A DNA stretch of 64,000 bases from Pararhizobium mangrovi (GTDB lineage Bacteria; Pseudomonadota; Alphaproteobacteria; Rhizobiales; Rhizobiaceae), in contig NZ_VHLH01000010.1 of the NCBI RefSeq assembly GCF_006516965.1, forward strand, positions 1 through 64,000. The letters run 5' to 3'. The notes below the pieces were generated by a model. That model had not been told where the DNA came from. It searched no databases and saw only the letters and a list, made by a program, of their open reading frames with translations. The translations under genes and the position numbers were made by a program. This document shows positions 1-10,255 of this stretch, piece by piece; within the stretch, counting starts at the first letter, position 1; every line of letters begins with the position of its first letter.

Positions 1-28
1 AAAGCAAACGAGCCAGTGACTCGTTTGC
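1..28 (-). terminator. Probable rho-independent terminator downstream of xthA
   Basis: A perfect 9-bp inverted repeat (GCAAACGAG at 4-12, CTCGTTTGC at 20-28) encloses a 7-base loop. Read on the minus strand it ends in TTT at the window edge, so the length of the U-tract cannot be judged. It lies about 60 bases past the xthA stop codon. Confidence 0.5.
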
Positions 29-48
29 CCGCCGAACGGGAGAGCGGC

Positions 49-90
49 ACAGGGTCGGCAGAGCGTTTCCGTATAAACCTGAAAGGCTCT
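49..90 (+). repeat. Intergenic repeat, copy abutting the xthA stop codon
   Basis: Bases 59-90 match the 32-bp sequence at 15140-15171 with two differences, and the inverse of 14906-14937. The similarity extends to about base 49 (ACAGGGTCGGCAGAGCG) when compared with the inverse of the 14906 copy. The repeat's terminal AGCTCT-type end supplies part of the TAG stop codon of xthA (complement at 89-91), the same placement as at the end of pcm. Confidence 0.75.
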
Positions 91-904
91 AGCTTTCGGC
101 GCCGAGGGTGAGCCGGCAGGGGACGTGGTCCGAAGGCTTTTCCCAGCTACGGACATGCTTGTCGATCTCGCAGCCGCGCAGCATTCGCGCGGCCTCCGGT
201 GAGAGCATCATGTGGTCGATGCGGATGCCGTTGTTCTTCTGCCAGGCGCCCGCCTGGTAGTCCCAGAACGTGTAGAGTTCGTCGGCGTCGTTCGTCGCGC
301 GGATCGCGTCGGTCAGACCCAGGGATTCGAAGAGGCGGAAGGCTTCGCGCGTTTCCGGGCGGAAGAGGGCGTCACCCTCCCACGCCTGCGGGTCGTGGCA
401 ATCCTCCGGCTGCGGGATGACGTTATAGTCGCCGACGAGCACGAAGGGTTCCTCGAGTTCCAGACGCTCACGGGCTAAGGCGCGAAGGCGTTTCATCCAG
501 TCGAGCTTGTAGGGAAACTTCTCCGTGTCGACCGGATTGCCGTTCGGCAGGTAGAGGCAGCCGACCCGGAGCACGCTGCCGGCGAACGGGAAGACGGCTT
601 CCATGAAGCGGGCCTGTTCGTCGCCGTCGTCGCCCGGCAGGCGTCGCGTCACTTCGTCGGGCGATACGCGCGAAAGGATGGCTACGCCGTTGAAACCCTT
701 CTGTCCGTGGGTCTCGACGTGATAGCCGGCTTCCTCGATCGCCGCGCGCGGAAAGGTCTCGTCCGTCGACTTGATCTCCTGCAGGCAGGCGATGTCCGGC
801 TGGCACTCGTTCAGCCACGCGACGAGGTTGTCGAGACGCGCCTTGATGCCGTTGATGTTCCAGGTCGCGATCGAAAGCGTGTTCGGCGTGGCGGACGATG
901 ACAA
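89..904 (-). CDS. xthA: Exodeoxyribonuclease III
   Basis: 271-residue enzyme of the ExoIII/AP-endonuclease family, which cuts DNA at abasic sites and removes nucleotides 3'-to-5' during base excision repair. Visible family motifs, in order: N-terminal WNINGI, the metal-binding glutamate in LQEIK, the LYLPNG strand, the catalytic GDYNV, and the C-terminal SDHVP containing the catalytic histidine. Length is normal for the family (about 260-270). No signal peptide or membrane segment is seen. It is followed on its strand by a hairpin near the window edge, and erpA lies just upstream on the same strand, 66 bases away, so the two may be co-transcribed. Confidence 0.95.
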   Translation of the reverse strand: MSSSATPNTLSIATWNINGIKARLDNLVAWLNECQPDIACLQEIKSTDETFPRAAIEEAGYHVETHGQKGFNGVAILSRVSPDEVTRRLPGDDGDEQARFMEAVFPFAGSVLRVGCLYLPNGNPVDTEKFPYKLDWMKRLRALARERLELEEPFVLVGDYNVIPQPEDCHDPQAWEGDALFRPETREAFRLFESLGLTDAIRATNDADELYTFWDYQAGAWQKNNGIRIDHMMLSPEAARMLRGCEIDKHVRSWEKPSDHVPCRLTLGAES

Positions 905-970
905 GGCGGTCTTCCCGTTTTCGTTCGTACGCCGTCTCGGAACTCGGCCTGAGCGAGCGTGCGAGCCCGT

Positions 971-1303
971 TCAGATGGAAAAGCTCGTGCCGCAACCGCA
1001 GGAAGCGACCGCGTTCGGATTGGTGATCTGGAAGGACTGGCCCATCAGATTGTCGACGAAGTCGATCTGCGAGCCTTCCATATAGACGAGCGAGATCTGG
1101 TCGATGAGCACGCGGGCATCGCCCTTTTCGAGGACGATGTCGTCCTCCTGCTGGTCCTCGACGAGATCGAACTTGTAAGAGAAGCCGGAGCAGCCTCCGC
1201 CTTCCACCGAAACGCGCAGTGCGGATTTGCCGGCTTCCTTGGAAAGGATGGTGGCGATGCGCTTCGCCGCGGAGTCGGAAAGCGAGATGGTCTGTTGTGT
1301 CAT
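971..1303 (-). CDS. erpA: Iron-sulfur cluster insertion protein, ErpA/HesB type
   Basis: 110-residue A-type carrier that delivers Fe-S clusters to apoproteins. The three conserved cysteines are present: one in [10 protein letters not shown] and two in the C-terminal ASCGCGTSF. An upstream in-frame ATG at 1402 would add 33 residues without similarity to the family, whereas the ATG at 1303 follows a purine-rich GAGGCAAGG and gives the usual length, so 1303 was chosen. Divergent from dgt, 149 bases away. ErpA is favoured over IscA/SufA because no isc or suf genes are nearby and because erpA beside dgt and xthA is the common arrangement in Hyphomicrobiales (recalled knowledge, not checked here). 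Confidence 0.88.
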   Translation of the reverse strand: MTQQTISLSDSAAKRIATILSKEAGKSALRVSVEGGGCSGFSYKFDLVEDQQEDDIVLEKGDARVLIDQISLVYMEGSQIDFVDNLMGQSFQITNPNAVASCGCGTSFSI

Positions 1304-1452
1304 GGCCTTGCCTCGTGGCGCGCCGCAGCCGGCGCGCGTTTCACGTCTGGGCAGTTTCATTGCGTTGCCACGATAGGTATGAAGGTCGAAAGACGGCGTC
1401 AAGCGGCCACGGGATACCGTGGCCTGTCATCCGGCCGGGCAGAGGACGTGCG

Positions 1453-2670
1453 ATGACGATCGACAGCGAGAGGCTCGGCTTCGGCGTGGGCGAGCGCGCG
1501 GCATATGCGTGCGATCCGTGGCGAAGCCGCGGGCGGTTCCTTCCCGAACCCTCCAGCGCCACCCGCTCCGAGTTCCAGCGCGACCGCGACCGCATCGTTC
1601 ATTCGACCGCCTTCCGCCGGTTGAAGCACAAGACGCAGGTCTTCATCGCCGACGACGGCGACCATTTCCGTACGCGTCTGACCCACACGATCGAGGTAGC
1701 GCAGATCGCCCGTTCGCTCGCCCGGGCGCTGAAACTGGACGAGGATCTGGCCGAAGGCATCGCGCTCGTCCACGATTTCGGCCACACGCCCTTCGGCCAT
1801 ACGGGCGAGGATGCGCTCGGCGAGATGCTCCAGAGCCATGGCGGTTTCGACCATAACGCGCAGGCGCTACGCGTGGTGACGCGCCTCGAGCACCGCTATG
1901 CCGAGTTCGACGGCCTCAATCTGACGTGGGAAACCCTCGAAGGGCTCGTCAAGCACAACGGGCCATTGACGGATGCCGACGGGAAGGGGATCGGCGGGCC
2001 GCTTCCCCACGCCGTTGCCGAATACAACGCCGAGCACGATCTTGATCTCGCGGGTTTTGCGAGCCTGGAAGCGCAGGCTGCCGCCATCGCGGACGATATC
2101 GCCTACAACACGCACGACATCGACGACGGCCTTCGCGCCGGTCTGCTGACGCACGACATGCTGAAGGACGTCCCGTTCCTCGCCGAACTGCTGGATGCGG
2201 TTTACGAGCGCTACCCGGACCTCGATGGCGAGCGAGTGACGCACGAGATCATGCGCCGGCAGATTACACGCATGGTGGAAGACGTCATCGGCTTCGCGCA
2301 GGCTCGGATCGAGGAGGAGAGGCCGCACAGCGTCGAGGCCGTTCGACGCAGCGATCGCAGCTTCGTTCGCTTCTCCGACCGCTTCCAGGCGATCGACCGC
2401 GAGATCAAGCGGTTCCTCTATGCCAATCTCTACCGCCATCCGGACGTCATGCGGGTTCGCGAGGCGGCAGCGACGATCGTGCGCGATCTTTTCGCCCGCT
2501 TCATGGAGCGTCCGGATCTGATGGAGACGCATTTCTGGGCGGAGGGAGCGAAGGCGATGGAAGAGGACGAGCGTGCGCGCCGCGTTGCGGACTACCTGGC
2601 GGGCATGACCGACACCTTCGCGATCGATACCCATCGACGCCTGTTTGACCGGACCCCCCAATTGCGTTAG
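1453..2670 (+). CDS. dgt: Deoxyguanosinetriphosphate triphosphohydrolase-like protein
   Basis: 405-residue HD-domain nucleotide hydrolase; the family splits dNTPs into deoxynucleoside and tripolyphosphate, controlling dNTP pools. The N-terminal segment [19 protein letters not shown], the RLTHTIEV histidine motif and the metal-binding [10 protein letters not shown] are typical of the dGTPase type 2 group. The open frame extends upstream, but ATG 1453 follows AGAGGACG at good spacing and starts at the conserved [12 protein letters not shown] region. It ends 56 bases before argS and probably shares its transcript, as is usual in alphaproteobacteria. Confidence 0.9.
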   Translation: MTIDSERLGFGVGERAAYACDPWRSRGRFLPEPSSATRSEFQRDRDRIVHSTAFRRLKHKTQVFIADDGDHFRTRLTHTIEVAQIARSLARALKLDEDLAEGIALVHDFGHTPFGHTGEDALGEMLQSHGGFDHNAQALRVVTRLEHRYAEFDGLNLTWETLEGLVKHNGPLTDADGKGIGGPLPHAVAEYNAEHDLDLAGFASLEAQAAAIADDIAYNTHDIDDGLRAGLLTHDMLKDVPFLAELLDAVYERYPDLDGERVTHEIMRRQITRMVEDVIGFAQARIEEERPHSVEAVRRSDRSFVRFSDRFQAIDREIKRFLYANLYRHPDVMRVREAAATIVRDLFARFMERPDLMETHFWAEGAKAMEEDERARRVADYLAGMTDTFAIDTHRRLFDRTPQLR

Positions 2671-2726
2671 GCGCCGCTCACCGGGCTTTGCGCGACATCC
2701 GCGGCCCATCGTTTCCGGATCGTTCG

Positions 2727-4487
2727 ATGAATGTGTTCAAAGACTTCGAATCCCGTGTGATCGCGGCCGTTCAGTCGCTTGATTGCGCGCGGGAAAATGC
2801 AGGCGAAATCGACTTTTCACGCGTGACCGTGGAGCCGCCGCGCGACGCCGCGCACGGGGACCTTGCGACCAACGCGGCGATGGTTCTTTCAAAGCCGCTG
2901 AAGACCAATCCGCGCGCGCTCGCCGAACGCATCGCCGAGGAGTTGCGCAAGCAGGACGATCTCGCAGAGGTCTCCATCGCCGGCCCGGGCTTCATCAACA
3001 TGCGCCTTGCGTCCGGCGCTTGGCGACGCATGCTGGTCGACATCGTCCGCAAGGGGGCCGAGTTCGGTCGAAGCGATCTCGGTGCGGGCAAGGCGGTGAA
3101 CGTCGAATACGTCTCGGCCAATCCTACCGGGCCGATGCATGTCGGGCATTGCCGTGGTGCGGTCGTCGGCGACACGCTCGCGAACCTGCTCGCCTTCGCC
3201 GGCTTTTCGGTCACGAAAGAGTATTACGTCAACGATGCGGGCTCGCAGATCGACGTGCTCGCCCGCTCCGTCTTCCTGCGTTACCGGGAAGCGCTCGGTG
3301 CGTCGATCGGCGAAATTCCGGCCGGGCTCTACCCCGGAGACTATCTCGTTCCGCTCGGGCAGGCGCTTGCCGAAGAGTTCGACGACCGGCTTGTCGAAAT
3401 GCCGGAAGACGAGTGGATGCCGATCGTGCGCGATCGTTCGATCGACGCGATGATGGCGATGATCCGGGCGGATCTGGAACTCATCAACGTCAAGCACGAC
3501 GTCTTCTTTTCCGAACGCTCGTTGCATGCCGGCGACGGGGGCGCGATCCGCCAGGCGATCAACGACCTCACCTTCAAGGGGCACGTCTACAAGGGCACGC
3601 TACCGCCGCCGAAGGGCCAGAAGCCGGAGGATTGGGAGGACCGCGAGCAGACGCTCTTCCGCTCGACCGCCGTCGGCGACGACATCGACCGGCCGTTGAT
3701 GAAGTCGGACGGCGCGTTCACCTATTTCGCCGCCGACGTCGCCTATTTCGGCGACAAGTTCCGGCGCGCCTTCGACGAGATGATCTACGTGCTCGGCGCC
3801 GACCATGGGGGCTACGTCAAGCGGCTCGAGGCCGTCGCACGCGCGGTTTCCGGCGGCGAGGCCAAGCTGACCGTGCTCTTGTGCCAGCTCGTGAAGCTCT
3901 TCCGCGACGGCGAGCCCGTGCGCATGTCGAAGCGTTCCGGCGACTTCGTCACGCTGCGCGAGGTGGTCGAGGAGGTGGGTCGCGATCCGGTGCGCTTCAT
4001 GATGATCTATCGAAAGAGCACCGAGCCGCTGGACTTTGATTTCGCAAGGGTCACCGAGCAGTCGAAGGACAACCCGGTCTTCTACGTTCAGTACGCGCAC
4101 GCGCGTTGCCATTCGGTCTTTCGCCAGGCGAAGGCGGCCTTCCCGGACCTCGATACCGATCCGGCGCGGCTTGCCGCGGCAGTGGAGAGTGCCGACCTGC
4201 ACGAGAGCGAGGCTGCCGTCGTTGCCAAGCTTTCGGAATATCCGCGCGTCGTCGAGGCGGCGGCACTCGCGCACGAGCCGCATCGACTGGCGTTCTACCT
4301 CTACGATCTCGCGAGCATCTTCCACGTGCACTGGAACCGCGGGAAGGAGATGCCGCAATTACGCTTTGTTAACGATGAAGACGGAGACTTGACGCTTGCC
4401 AGGTTGGGTCTGGTGCACGCGGTCGCATCGGTCCTGCGCTCCGGCCTGACGATCATCGGGGCGGAGGCGCCGGCGGAGATGCGCTGA
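2727..4487 (+). CDS. argS: Arginine--tRNA ligase
   Basis: 586-residue class I aminoacyl-tRNA synthetase that charges tRNA-Arg. The N-terminal Add-1 domain is followed by the HIGH-type signature ([10 protein letters not shown], about residues 132-141) and the KMSKS-equivalent [10 protein letters not shown] near residue 395, then the DALR anticodon-binding domain with the [11 protein letters not shown] segment. The start ATG at 2727 (MNVFKDFES) was chosen over an upstream in-frame start, because family members begin with this sequence. Downstream, 62 bases away, is the SPOR-domain gene, a conserved neighbour in this order. Confidence 0.96.
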   Translation: MNVFKDFESRVIAAVQSLDCARENAGEIDFSRVTVEPPRDAAHGDLATNAAMVLSKPLKTNPRALAERIAEELRKQDDLAEVSIAGPGFINMRLASGAWRRMLVDIVRKGAEFGRSDLGAGKAVNVEYVSANPTGPMHVGHCRGAVVGDTLANLLAFAGFSVTKEYYVNDAGSQIDVLARSVFLRYREALGASIGEIPAGLYPGDYLVPLGQALAEEFDDRLVEMPEDEWMPIVRDRSIDAMMAMIRADLELINVKHDVFFSERSLHAGDGGAIRQAINDLTFKGHVYKGTLPPPKGQKPEDWEDREQTLFRSTAVGDDIDRPLMKSDGAFTYFAADVAYFGDKFRRAFDEMIYVLGADHGGYVKRLEAVARAVSGGEAKLTVLLCQLVKLFRDGEPVRMSKRSGDFVTLREVVEEVGRDPVRFMMIYRKSTEPLDFDFARVTEQSKDNPVFYVQYAHARCHSVFRQAKAAFPDLDTDPARLAAAVESADLHESEAAVVAKLSEYPRVVEAAALAHEPHRLAFYLYDLASIFHVHWNRGKEMPQLRFVNDEDGDLTLARLGLVHAVASVLRSGLTIIGAEAPAEMR

Positions 4488-4549
4488 AGTCACTCTTTCC
4501 CCACAATACGCTGGCATTGACCTGCAATTCTGCCGAAGAGACGAAAGCC

Positions 4550-7114
4550 ATGGTCGATAAGCAGCACAATCTCGACGGATCGAACGGGCGCGACGGATCG
4601 AACGGGAAGCCCGAAATGGGCGACGACGATCCGCTCGCCGAACTCGCCCGGATCGTCGGCTACGAGCAGGATCCGGCGGCTCGGGGCAGGGCGGACGAGC
4701 CGGTCGATCTCGACGACGAACTGATGCGCGAACTCGATACGGGGGACCATGCACCCTCGCTCGACGCCCCCGACGATGCTCGTTCTTTCGGTGAGCGACG
4801 CGACGGAGATCGGTTCGAGGCTGCGAGCGTTCCGGCTGTCGAGCCATCCGCTTTCGAGCCGTCGACTGCCGATCCGCGCGCCAGCGCCGACGATCTCATG
4901 ACGCTTTCGCTCGAGGAAGACCTCGAGCGCGCCTTCGACGTATCGGACGAGCCCGAGAGCGAGCCGGTTGATCATGGATCGATTGACGCTTTCGCAGTGG
5001 AGGCCGCCCCGGAGCCGCTTGGCGCGGAGCCGTTAGACCTTCGCCACGACGAGGACGAACGGCCGTCCTCGATGGACGAGCCCGTCGCTGCCGAAGCCGG
5101 GTCCGAAGAAGGCTTCGTATTCCCCGGCGCCGGCGAACCTTCGGAACCGGCCGCGCATGAGATCTTCGACCATTCGCCGGTCGCCGAACCGACTGCGGCC
5201 ACGCACGAAACGGAAATGACCCACGACGAAGACGTGGCGGCGCCGAACGCGTCCGTCCCGATCTCCGACGAACCGGCAAGCGAGACGTTCGAAGAGCCGC
5301 GCGCTGCGCAGGCCGCCGATGCGGCACCTGCACGCGACGACGACGATGCGCGGATCGACGATGCGCTGCTTGCCGAGATCGCCGCGCTGCAGGTTTCGGC
5401 TTCAGGCAGGAGCAATGGCGCAACGAAGACCGACCGGAAGAGCGAAACCGCCAATCCTTCCGCGTTGCCTGTGGCTAGGGCTGCGGACGGCGCAGCGGGT
5501 CAGACCGAACCGAAGCCGGCCGAAACCGCGCAGGTCGATGACGATACGCGCACGGTGGCGATACCCGATGTCGGCCTCGTTCCGGTCGCCGGCACGGCGA
5601 AAGGCATCGACTTCGATCCAGCAGCGATCTGCGAGCCGGACGAGGCAGTGGAAGCTGCGCCGGATCTCGGCATTCCCCGCCTGGAAGACGACGATCCGCG
5701 CACCGCGTCCGTCGCCGACGACGATCTCGACTACGACATGGATACCGAGATCCTCGGCCTGATCAATCCGCGCGCCACGAAGGCCGCGGAGCCGGTCGAA
5801 GACGCCGAGCTTGCAGGCGAGCAGGCGCCGCGTGCCGCACCGCCGGCGGAGATCGCCTCGGCGCCTGCCATGGACGCCGACATCAGCGAGCGGGAGGCGA
5901 GCGATTTCGCCGACCTCGAGCGTGCGCTCGACGCACGGCGCTACGGACATCGCGAGGGAAATGGTGCAGCGTCGCAAGGCACGGTCGTCGACCATGCGCC
6001 GAACGGGGCACGGACGGCCGCCGGTGCGCCGAAGCGCTGGACCCGGCTTGCGGTGACGGCGGCGGGTCTCGTCATCGTGGCTGGTGCGGGTGCTGCATTC
6101 TGGATGGGTTCCACCCCCGTTGCGCAGAGCAGCGCCGGCGGTAATGCGCCGATCATCATGGCGGATGCGACGCCCGCCAAGCGCAAGCCCGAGAACCCGG
6201 GCGGCGAGCATGTTCCGAACCAGAACAAGATCGTCTACGACCGTGTCGACGGGTCCGATCCGGACAGCGACGGGAAGACCGCGCTCACCGATACCACCGA
6301 GAAGCCGCTCGACGTCGTCAAGCACAACCAGCCGATCGTCGCCGCCTCGATGGGCGGAGGCGACAACGGCCTGCCCGGCGTGCGCAGTGCTTCGGAGAAT
6401 CTGGTTGCCGACGCTTCCGACGGCCGCTCGTCGCGCCTCGGCAAGGAACAGGACCGGCTTCAGCCGCAGGAGAGCAAGCCTGCTCCGGAAGCGGCGACGC
6501 CTTCGGGCGTCGTGCCACACTACGTCAAGACCATGACCGTCACGGCCGATGGGCATCTCGTTCCCCTTAACGACGGGAAATCGGGTTCGAACGACGCTTC
6601 CGCCGACGCCGACGACAATTCGGCGCAAACGGCGAGCACACCCGATGCGGCAGCGATGGTCACGGGCACGGACGAACCCGCGCCGCTGCCGGATGCGCGC
6701 CCGGGCGGCCAGGCGCAGGACGCTTCGACGGACGATGGCGACGGCGCCTCGGAAGCCGCAGGCGCCGATGCCGACGCCGACGAAACGCAGACCACGACCG
6801 CGAGTGCGGCTTCCGCCGCCCGTACGTCGGACGATGCGAGCGGCGACGGCGACGAAGCACCGGCGAACCCGGGCGGCTACTACGTCCAGATCGCTTCCCA
6901 GCCGAGCGAGGATGCCGCCAAGCGTTCCTATCAGACATTGAAGAAGCGCTACGGCTCGGTTCTCGATGGCGAGGGCGTGGACATCCAGTCCGCGAAGGTC
7001 TCCGACGACAAGACCTATTACCGGATCCGCATTCCCGCGGGAACGAGCAGCGACGCGAGCGATCTCTGCGCCCGGTACAAGAAGGCCGGCGGCGACTGCT
7101 TCGTCACGCAGTAG
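4550..7114 (+). CDS. Large acidic SPOR-domain membrane protein
   Basis: 854 residues. A long N-terminal region (about residues 1-495) is very rich in Asp, Glu, Ala and Pro and is probably disordered and cytoplasmic. One transmembrane helix follows near residue 505 (LAVTAAGLVIVAGAGAAFWM), then a Ser/Asp/Ala-rich periplasmic linker and a C-terminal SPOR domain of about 75 residues (GGYYVQIASQPSEDAAKRSY onward). SPOR domains bind septal peptidoglycan lacking stem peptides, so a role in division or envelope maintenance is likely. ATG 4550 follows GAAGAG. Position between argS and nagZ is typical for alphaproteobacteria. The acidic part diverges quickly and carries no catalytic motif. Confidence 0.88.
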   Translation: MVDKQHNLDGSNGRDGSNGKPEMGDDDPLAELARIVGYEQDPAARGRADEPVDLDDELMRELDTGDHAPSLDAPDDARSFGERRDGDRFEAASVPAVEPSAFEPSTADPRASADDLMTLSLEEDLERAFDVSDEPESEPVDHGSIDAFAVEAAPEPLGAEPLDLRHDEDERPSSMDEPVAAEAGSEEGFVFPGAGEPSEPAAHEIFDHSPVAEPTAATHETEMTHDEDVAAPNASVPISDEPASETFEEPRAAQAADAAPARDDDDARIDDALLAEIAALQVSASGRSNGATKTDRKSETANPSALPVARAADGAAGQTEPKPAETAQVDDDTRTVAIPDVGLVPVAGTAKGIDFDPAAICEPDEAVEAAPDLGIPRLEDDDPRTASVADDDLDYDMDTEILGLINPRATKAAEPVEDAELAGEQAPRAAPPAEIASAPAMDADISEREASDFADLERALDARRYGHREGNGAASQGTVVDHAPNGARTAAGAPKRWTRLAVTAAGLVIVAGAGAAFWMGSTPVAQSSAGGNAPIIMADATPAKRKPENPGGEHVPNQNKIVYDRVDGSDPDSDGKTALTDTTEKPLDVVKHNQPIVAASMGGGDNGLPGVRSASENLVADASDGRSSRLGKEQDRLQPQESKPAPEAATPSGVVPHYVKTMTVTADGHLVPLNDGKSGSNDASADADDNSAQTASTPDAAAMVTGTDEPAPLPDARPGGQAQDASTDDGDGASEAAGADADADETQTTTASAASAARTSDDASGDGDEAPANPGGYYVQIASQPSEDAAKRSYQTLKKRYGSVLDGEGVDIQSAKVSDDKTYYRIRIPAGTSSDASDLCARYKKAGGDCFVTQ

Positions 7115-7183
7115 GCGAATTCTTCCTTCGACGAACCGGTCGGTGGGACTGCGTTTTTCCGATCGTATGGCTATGCTTTGCGC

Positions 7184-8215
7184 ATGAGCGAATCAAAGCC
7201 CGTCATTTTCGGCTGTTCCGGCCTGAAGCTCGATCCCGAAGAGATCGCCTTCTTCGCCGAGCATCGGCCGTGGGGTTTCATCCTCTTTGCGCGCAACGTC
7301 GAAAGCATCGCCCAGCTCCGGGAACTGACGGCCGCGCTTCGCGAAACCGTCGGCCGCGCGGATGCGCCGGTGCTGATCGATCAGGAGGGCGGCCGCGTTC
7401 AGCGGCTGCGCCCGCCGCTTGCGCCGCGTTATCCGTCGGGGGGCGAGCTCGGCGCGATCCATGCCGCTGACGAAGACCGGGGCGTGCGCGCGGCGTGGCT
7501 TCAGTCGCGCCTCCACGCCTTCGATCTGTCGCGGTGTGGCGTCTCGGTCGATTGCCTGCCCGTCCTCGACCTGCCGGCACCGGGGTCGAGCTCCGTCATC
7601 GGCGATCGCGCCTACGGCACGGATCCGCACACCATCATCGCGATGGGGCAGGCGTCCGCAGCCGGTCTCAAGGCCGGTGGTCTGCTGCCGGTCGTGAAGC
7701 ACGTGCCGGGGCACGGGCGCGCCCGGGTGGATACGCATCTCGAACTGGCTGTGGTGGACGCGTCCCTCGAAGCGCTCCGCGAACGGGATTTCGCGCCGTT
7801 CCGGGCCATGAACGGCGAAGCCATGGCGATGACGGCCCATGTCGTCTACGAAGCGATCGATCCCGAAAACCCGGCGACGCATTCCTCGCGCGTCGTGCAC
7901 GATATCATTCGCGCGGAGATCGGCTTCGACGGGCTTCTGATGTCCGACGACCTTTCGATGAAGGCGCTTTTGGGTGGTTTCGGCGAAAGGGCAAGTGCCG
8001 TGCTTTCGGCCGGATGTGACATGGTTCTCCATTGCAATGGCGACATGGGGGAAATGCGCGCCGTCGCCGATGCGATCTCCTCTCTTTCCGGCGAGGCGAA
8101 ACGGCGTGCGGATGCGGTCACGTCCGCCTTCGTGCCGGCCGACGACGCACGGGAAGAGGCGCTACGCGGCGAATTCGACGCACTGATCGGTGCGTCGGGG
8201 CGGGGCGAAGGATGA
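7184..8215 (+). CDS. nagZ: Beta-N-acetylhexosaminidase (NagZ, GH3 family)
   Basis: 343-residue cytoplasmic GH3 enzyme that removes N-acetylglucosamine from muropeptides during peptidoglycan recycling. Motifs: DQEGGRVQRL near residue 65, the NagZ signature KHVPGHGRARVDTHLEL with the catalytic Asp/His loop, and LLMSDDLSMKAL with the nucleophilic aspartate. ATG 7184 is preferred to the TTG two codons upstream. The stop overlaps the scpA start (ATGA), indicating coupling. No signal peptide, as expected. Confidence 0.93.
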   Translation: MSESKPVIFGCSGLKLDPEEIAFFAEHRPWGFILFARNVESIAQLRELTAALRETVGRADAPVLIDQEGGRVQRLRPPLAPRYPSGGELGAIHAADEDRGVRAAWLQSRLHAFDLSRCGVSVDCLPVLDLPAPGSSSVIGDRAYGTDPHTIIAMGQASAAGLKAGGLLPVVKHVPGHGRARVDTHLELAVVDASLEALRERDFAPFRAMNGEAMAMTAHVVYEAIDPENPATHSSRVVHDIIRAEIGFDGLLMSDDLSMKALLGGFGERASAVLSAGCDMVLHCNGDMGEMRAVADAISSLSGEAKRRADAVTSAFVPADDAREEALRGEFDALIGASGRGEG

Positions 8216-9069
8216 CCGGAGCGCGCAGCGGCGCCCGACAGATCGGCGAACCGGCCGACTGGCCGGCCAACGACGATGCCGGCCCCACCGCGAGCGAACC
8301 GGCGCTCGTCGTCGACGTCGACGGCTTCGAGGGGCCGCTCGATCTCCTCCTTCACCTGGCGCGACGCCAGAAGGTCGATCTTTCGCGCATCTCGATCCTC
8401 GCGCTCGCGCAGCAATACCTGACCTTCATCGAGGACGCGCGCCGCATCCGGCTCGAACTCGCGGCGGATTATCTCGTGATGGCGGCGTGGCTTGCCTATC
8501 TGAAGTCGCGCCTGCTCTTGCCGCAGCCGGATGCCGACGAGGAGGAAAGCGGCGAGGAACTGGCCGCGCGTCTGGCCTTTCGGCTGAAGCGTCTGGAAGC
8601 CATGCGCGACGTCGCCGCGCGCCTCGTCGGGCGCGACCGGCTGGGCCGCGACATCTTCGCGCGCGGGAACCCGGAAGCGACGGTGGTCGAACGCAGCGAA
8701 ACCTTCACGGCTTCTCTCTACGATCTCCTGACGGCCTATGCCGCGCAGCGCCGGCGGCAGACGGTGAGCCGGGTGCGCATCGCCCGGCGGCCCGTATGGT
8801 CGCTTGCCGACGCACGCTCGATCCTGGCTCGGATGATCGGCGAGGTGCCGGAGTGGACGCCGCTCGAACAGTTCCTCGCGCCCTATCTCGGCGCGACCGG
8901 CAACGTAGTGACGGCACGCGCCAGCACGTTTGCCGCCTGCCTCGAACTCGTGCGTGAAGGCCGGCTGGAGGTGCGCCAGGATGCCGCGTTCGCGCCGCTT
9001 CACCTGCGCGACGTCGATGGAAACACCGGCATGGCAGACGGCGAGAGGGCCACGGAGAACGGCTTGTGA
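8212..9069 (+). CDS. scpA: Segregation and condensation protein A
   Basis: 285-residue kleisin subunit of the Smc-ScpAB complex that organises and segregates the chromosome. The ScpA signature VDGFEGPLDLLLHLARRQKV appears near residue 40 after a variable N-terminus, followed by ISILALAQQYL and a C-terminal winged-helix segment. Start is the ATG overlapping the nagZ stop; stop overlaps the GTG of scpB. This gives a tightly coupled nagZ-scpA-scpB string. Confidence 0.93.
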   Translation: MTGARSGARQIGEPADWPANDDAGPTASEPALVVDVDGFEGPLDLLLHLARRQKVDLSRISILALAQQYLTFIEDARRIRLELAADYLVMAAWLAYLKSRLLLPQPDADEEESGEELAARLAFRLKRLEAMRDVAARLVGRDRLGRDIFARGNPEATVVERSETFTASLYDLLTAYAAQRRRQTVSRVRIARRPVWSLADARSILARMIGEVPEWTPLEQFLAPYLGATGNVVTARASTFAACLELVREGRLEVRQDAAFAPLHLRDVDGNTGMADGERATENGL

Positions 9070-9794
9070 CACGGAACGGAGAACCGTTCGACCCGCACGA
9101 GACCGGCGCGGAAGAAGCGGACGAAGCCGGGCAGGTGGGCGCGGAGGCCGAGCGCAAGGCGGAGCGTATCGCCGAGGCGATCGTCTTTGCCTCGGCCGGT
9201 CCCGTCGCCGCGCGCGCGATCGCCGAACGGCTGCCGGCGGGCACCGGCGTCGAGGCGACCATGGCCCGGCTCGCCAAGCGCTACGCCGATGGCGGGGTCA
9301 ACCTGGTGCGCGCCGGCGACGCCTACGCCTTCCGCACGGCGGCCGACCTCTCGTGGCTCCTCCGCCGGGAGGAGGTGGAGGTGAAGAAGCTTTCGCGCGC
9401 CGCACTCGAGGTGCTGGCGATCATCGCCTATCACCAGCCGACGACGCGGGCCGAGATCGAGGAGATCCGCGGCGTCTCGACGTCGAAGGGCACGCTCGAC
9501 GTCCTTCTCGAAACCGGCTGGGTACGCATCGGCGGTCGCCGGCAATCCCCGGGCCGGCCCGTCACCTATGCCACCACGCCGGGCTTCCTCGATCACTTCA
9601 GCTTGAGCGAGCTCGCGGACCTGCCCGGGATCGAGGAACTGAAGGGGGCGGGCCTGCTTTCGGCCAAGCTGCCGCCGGACTTTTCGGCCGATGCCGGTTT
9701 CGACGAGGATGCTTCGCACGACGATGGGTCGAGCACGGCATCCGGCGCATTGGAGGATCTCGGGCTCCTGCCGCCCGGCGGCGAAGAAGGCTGA
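9066..9794 (+). CDS. scpB: Segregation and condensation protein B
   Basis: 242-residue partner of ScpA. Two winged-helix domains are visible ([40 protein letters not shown] followed by [20 protein letters not shown]). It starts with GTG in a GTGA overlap with scpA. The C-terminal 40 residues are Ser/Asp/Gly-rich and poorly conserved. Followed by a 148-base gap before tatA. Confidence 0.93.
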   Translation: MTRNGEPFDPHETGAEEADEAGQVGAEAERKAERIAEAIVFASAGPVAARAIAERLPAGTGVEATMARLAKRYADGGVNLVRAGDAYAFRTAADLSWLLRREEVEVKKLSRAALEVLAIIAYHQPTTRAEIEEIRGVSTSKGTLDVLLETGWVRIGGRRQSPGRPVTYATTPGFLDHFSLSELADLPGIEELKGAGLLSAKLPPDFSADAGFDEDASHDDGSSTASGALEDLGLLPPGGEEG

Positions 9795-9942
9795 AACCGC
9801 CGTCGTTTCGTCGCAAGCACGGCCCGAATCCCCGCTTTTCGTTGCACGCTATCGTGCTTTCCGTTACGAGCGAGAAGCGCTATTTGAATGGTGTCCTCGC
9901 AAGGCCTACATTGCGGCGAGCGGCCTTCAAGGGAGATGGATT

Positions 9943-10194
9943 ATGGGTAGTCTGAGTATCTGGCACTGGCTCATCGTGCTGGTGGTCGTTCTCCTTCTTT
10001 TCGGTCGCGGAAAGATTCCGGATCTGATGGGCGACGTCGCCAAGGGCATCAAGAGCTTCAAGCAGGGCATGGCCGACGACGACGAGGACGAGAACGCCGG
10101 CTCCACCGAGAAGGCGAAGACCGTCGAGCATCGCTCCGAGGAGAAGGGCGAGACGCCGGAATACAAGTCGGCACGCTACGACAAGGCCAAGTAG
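9943..10194 (+). CDS. tatA: Sec-independent protein translocase subunit TatA
   Basis: 83 residues: one N-terminal membrane helix ([15 protein letters not shown]), the [12 protein letters not shown] hinge, an amphipathic helix ([12 protein letters not shown]) and a charged tail, as in TatA/E. TatA multimers form the translocation pore for folded proteins. The open frame runs upstream, but ATG 9943 follows GGGAGAT and is the family start. First gene of tatABC. Confidence 0.95.
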   Translation: MGSLSIWHWLIVLVVVLLLFGRGKIPDLMGDVAKGIKSFKQGMADDDEDENAGSTEKAKTVEHRSEEKGETPEYKSARYDKAK

Positions 10195-10255
10195 CGCGAA
10201 GTTCGACGGAGCGGATCGCAGTCGCCGGTAGCGGCGACGCTAGGAGCTCATACGC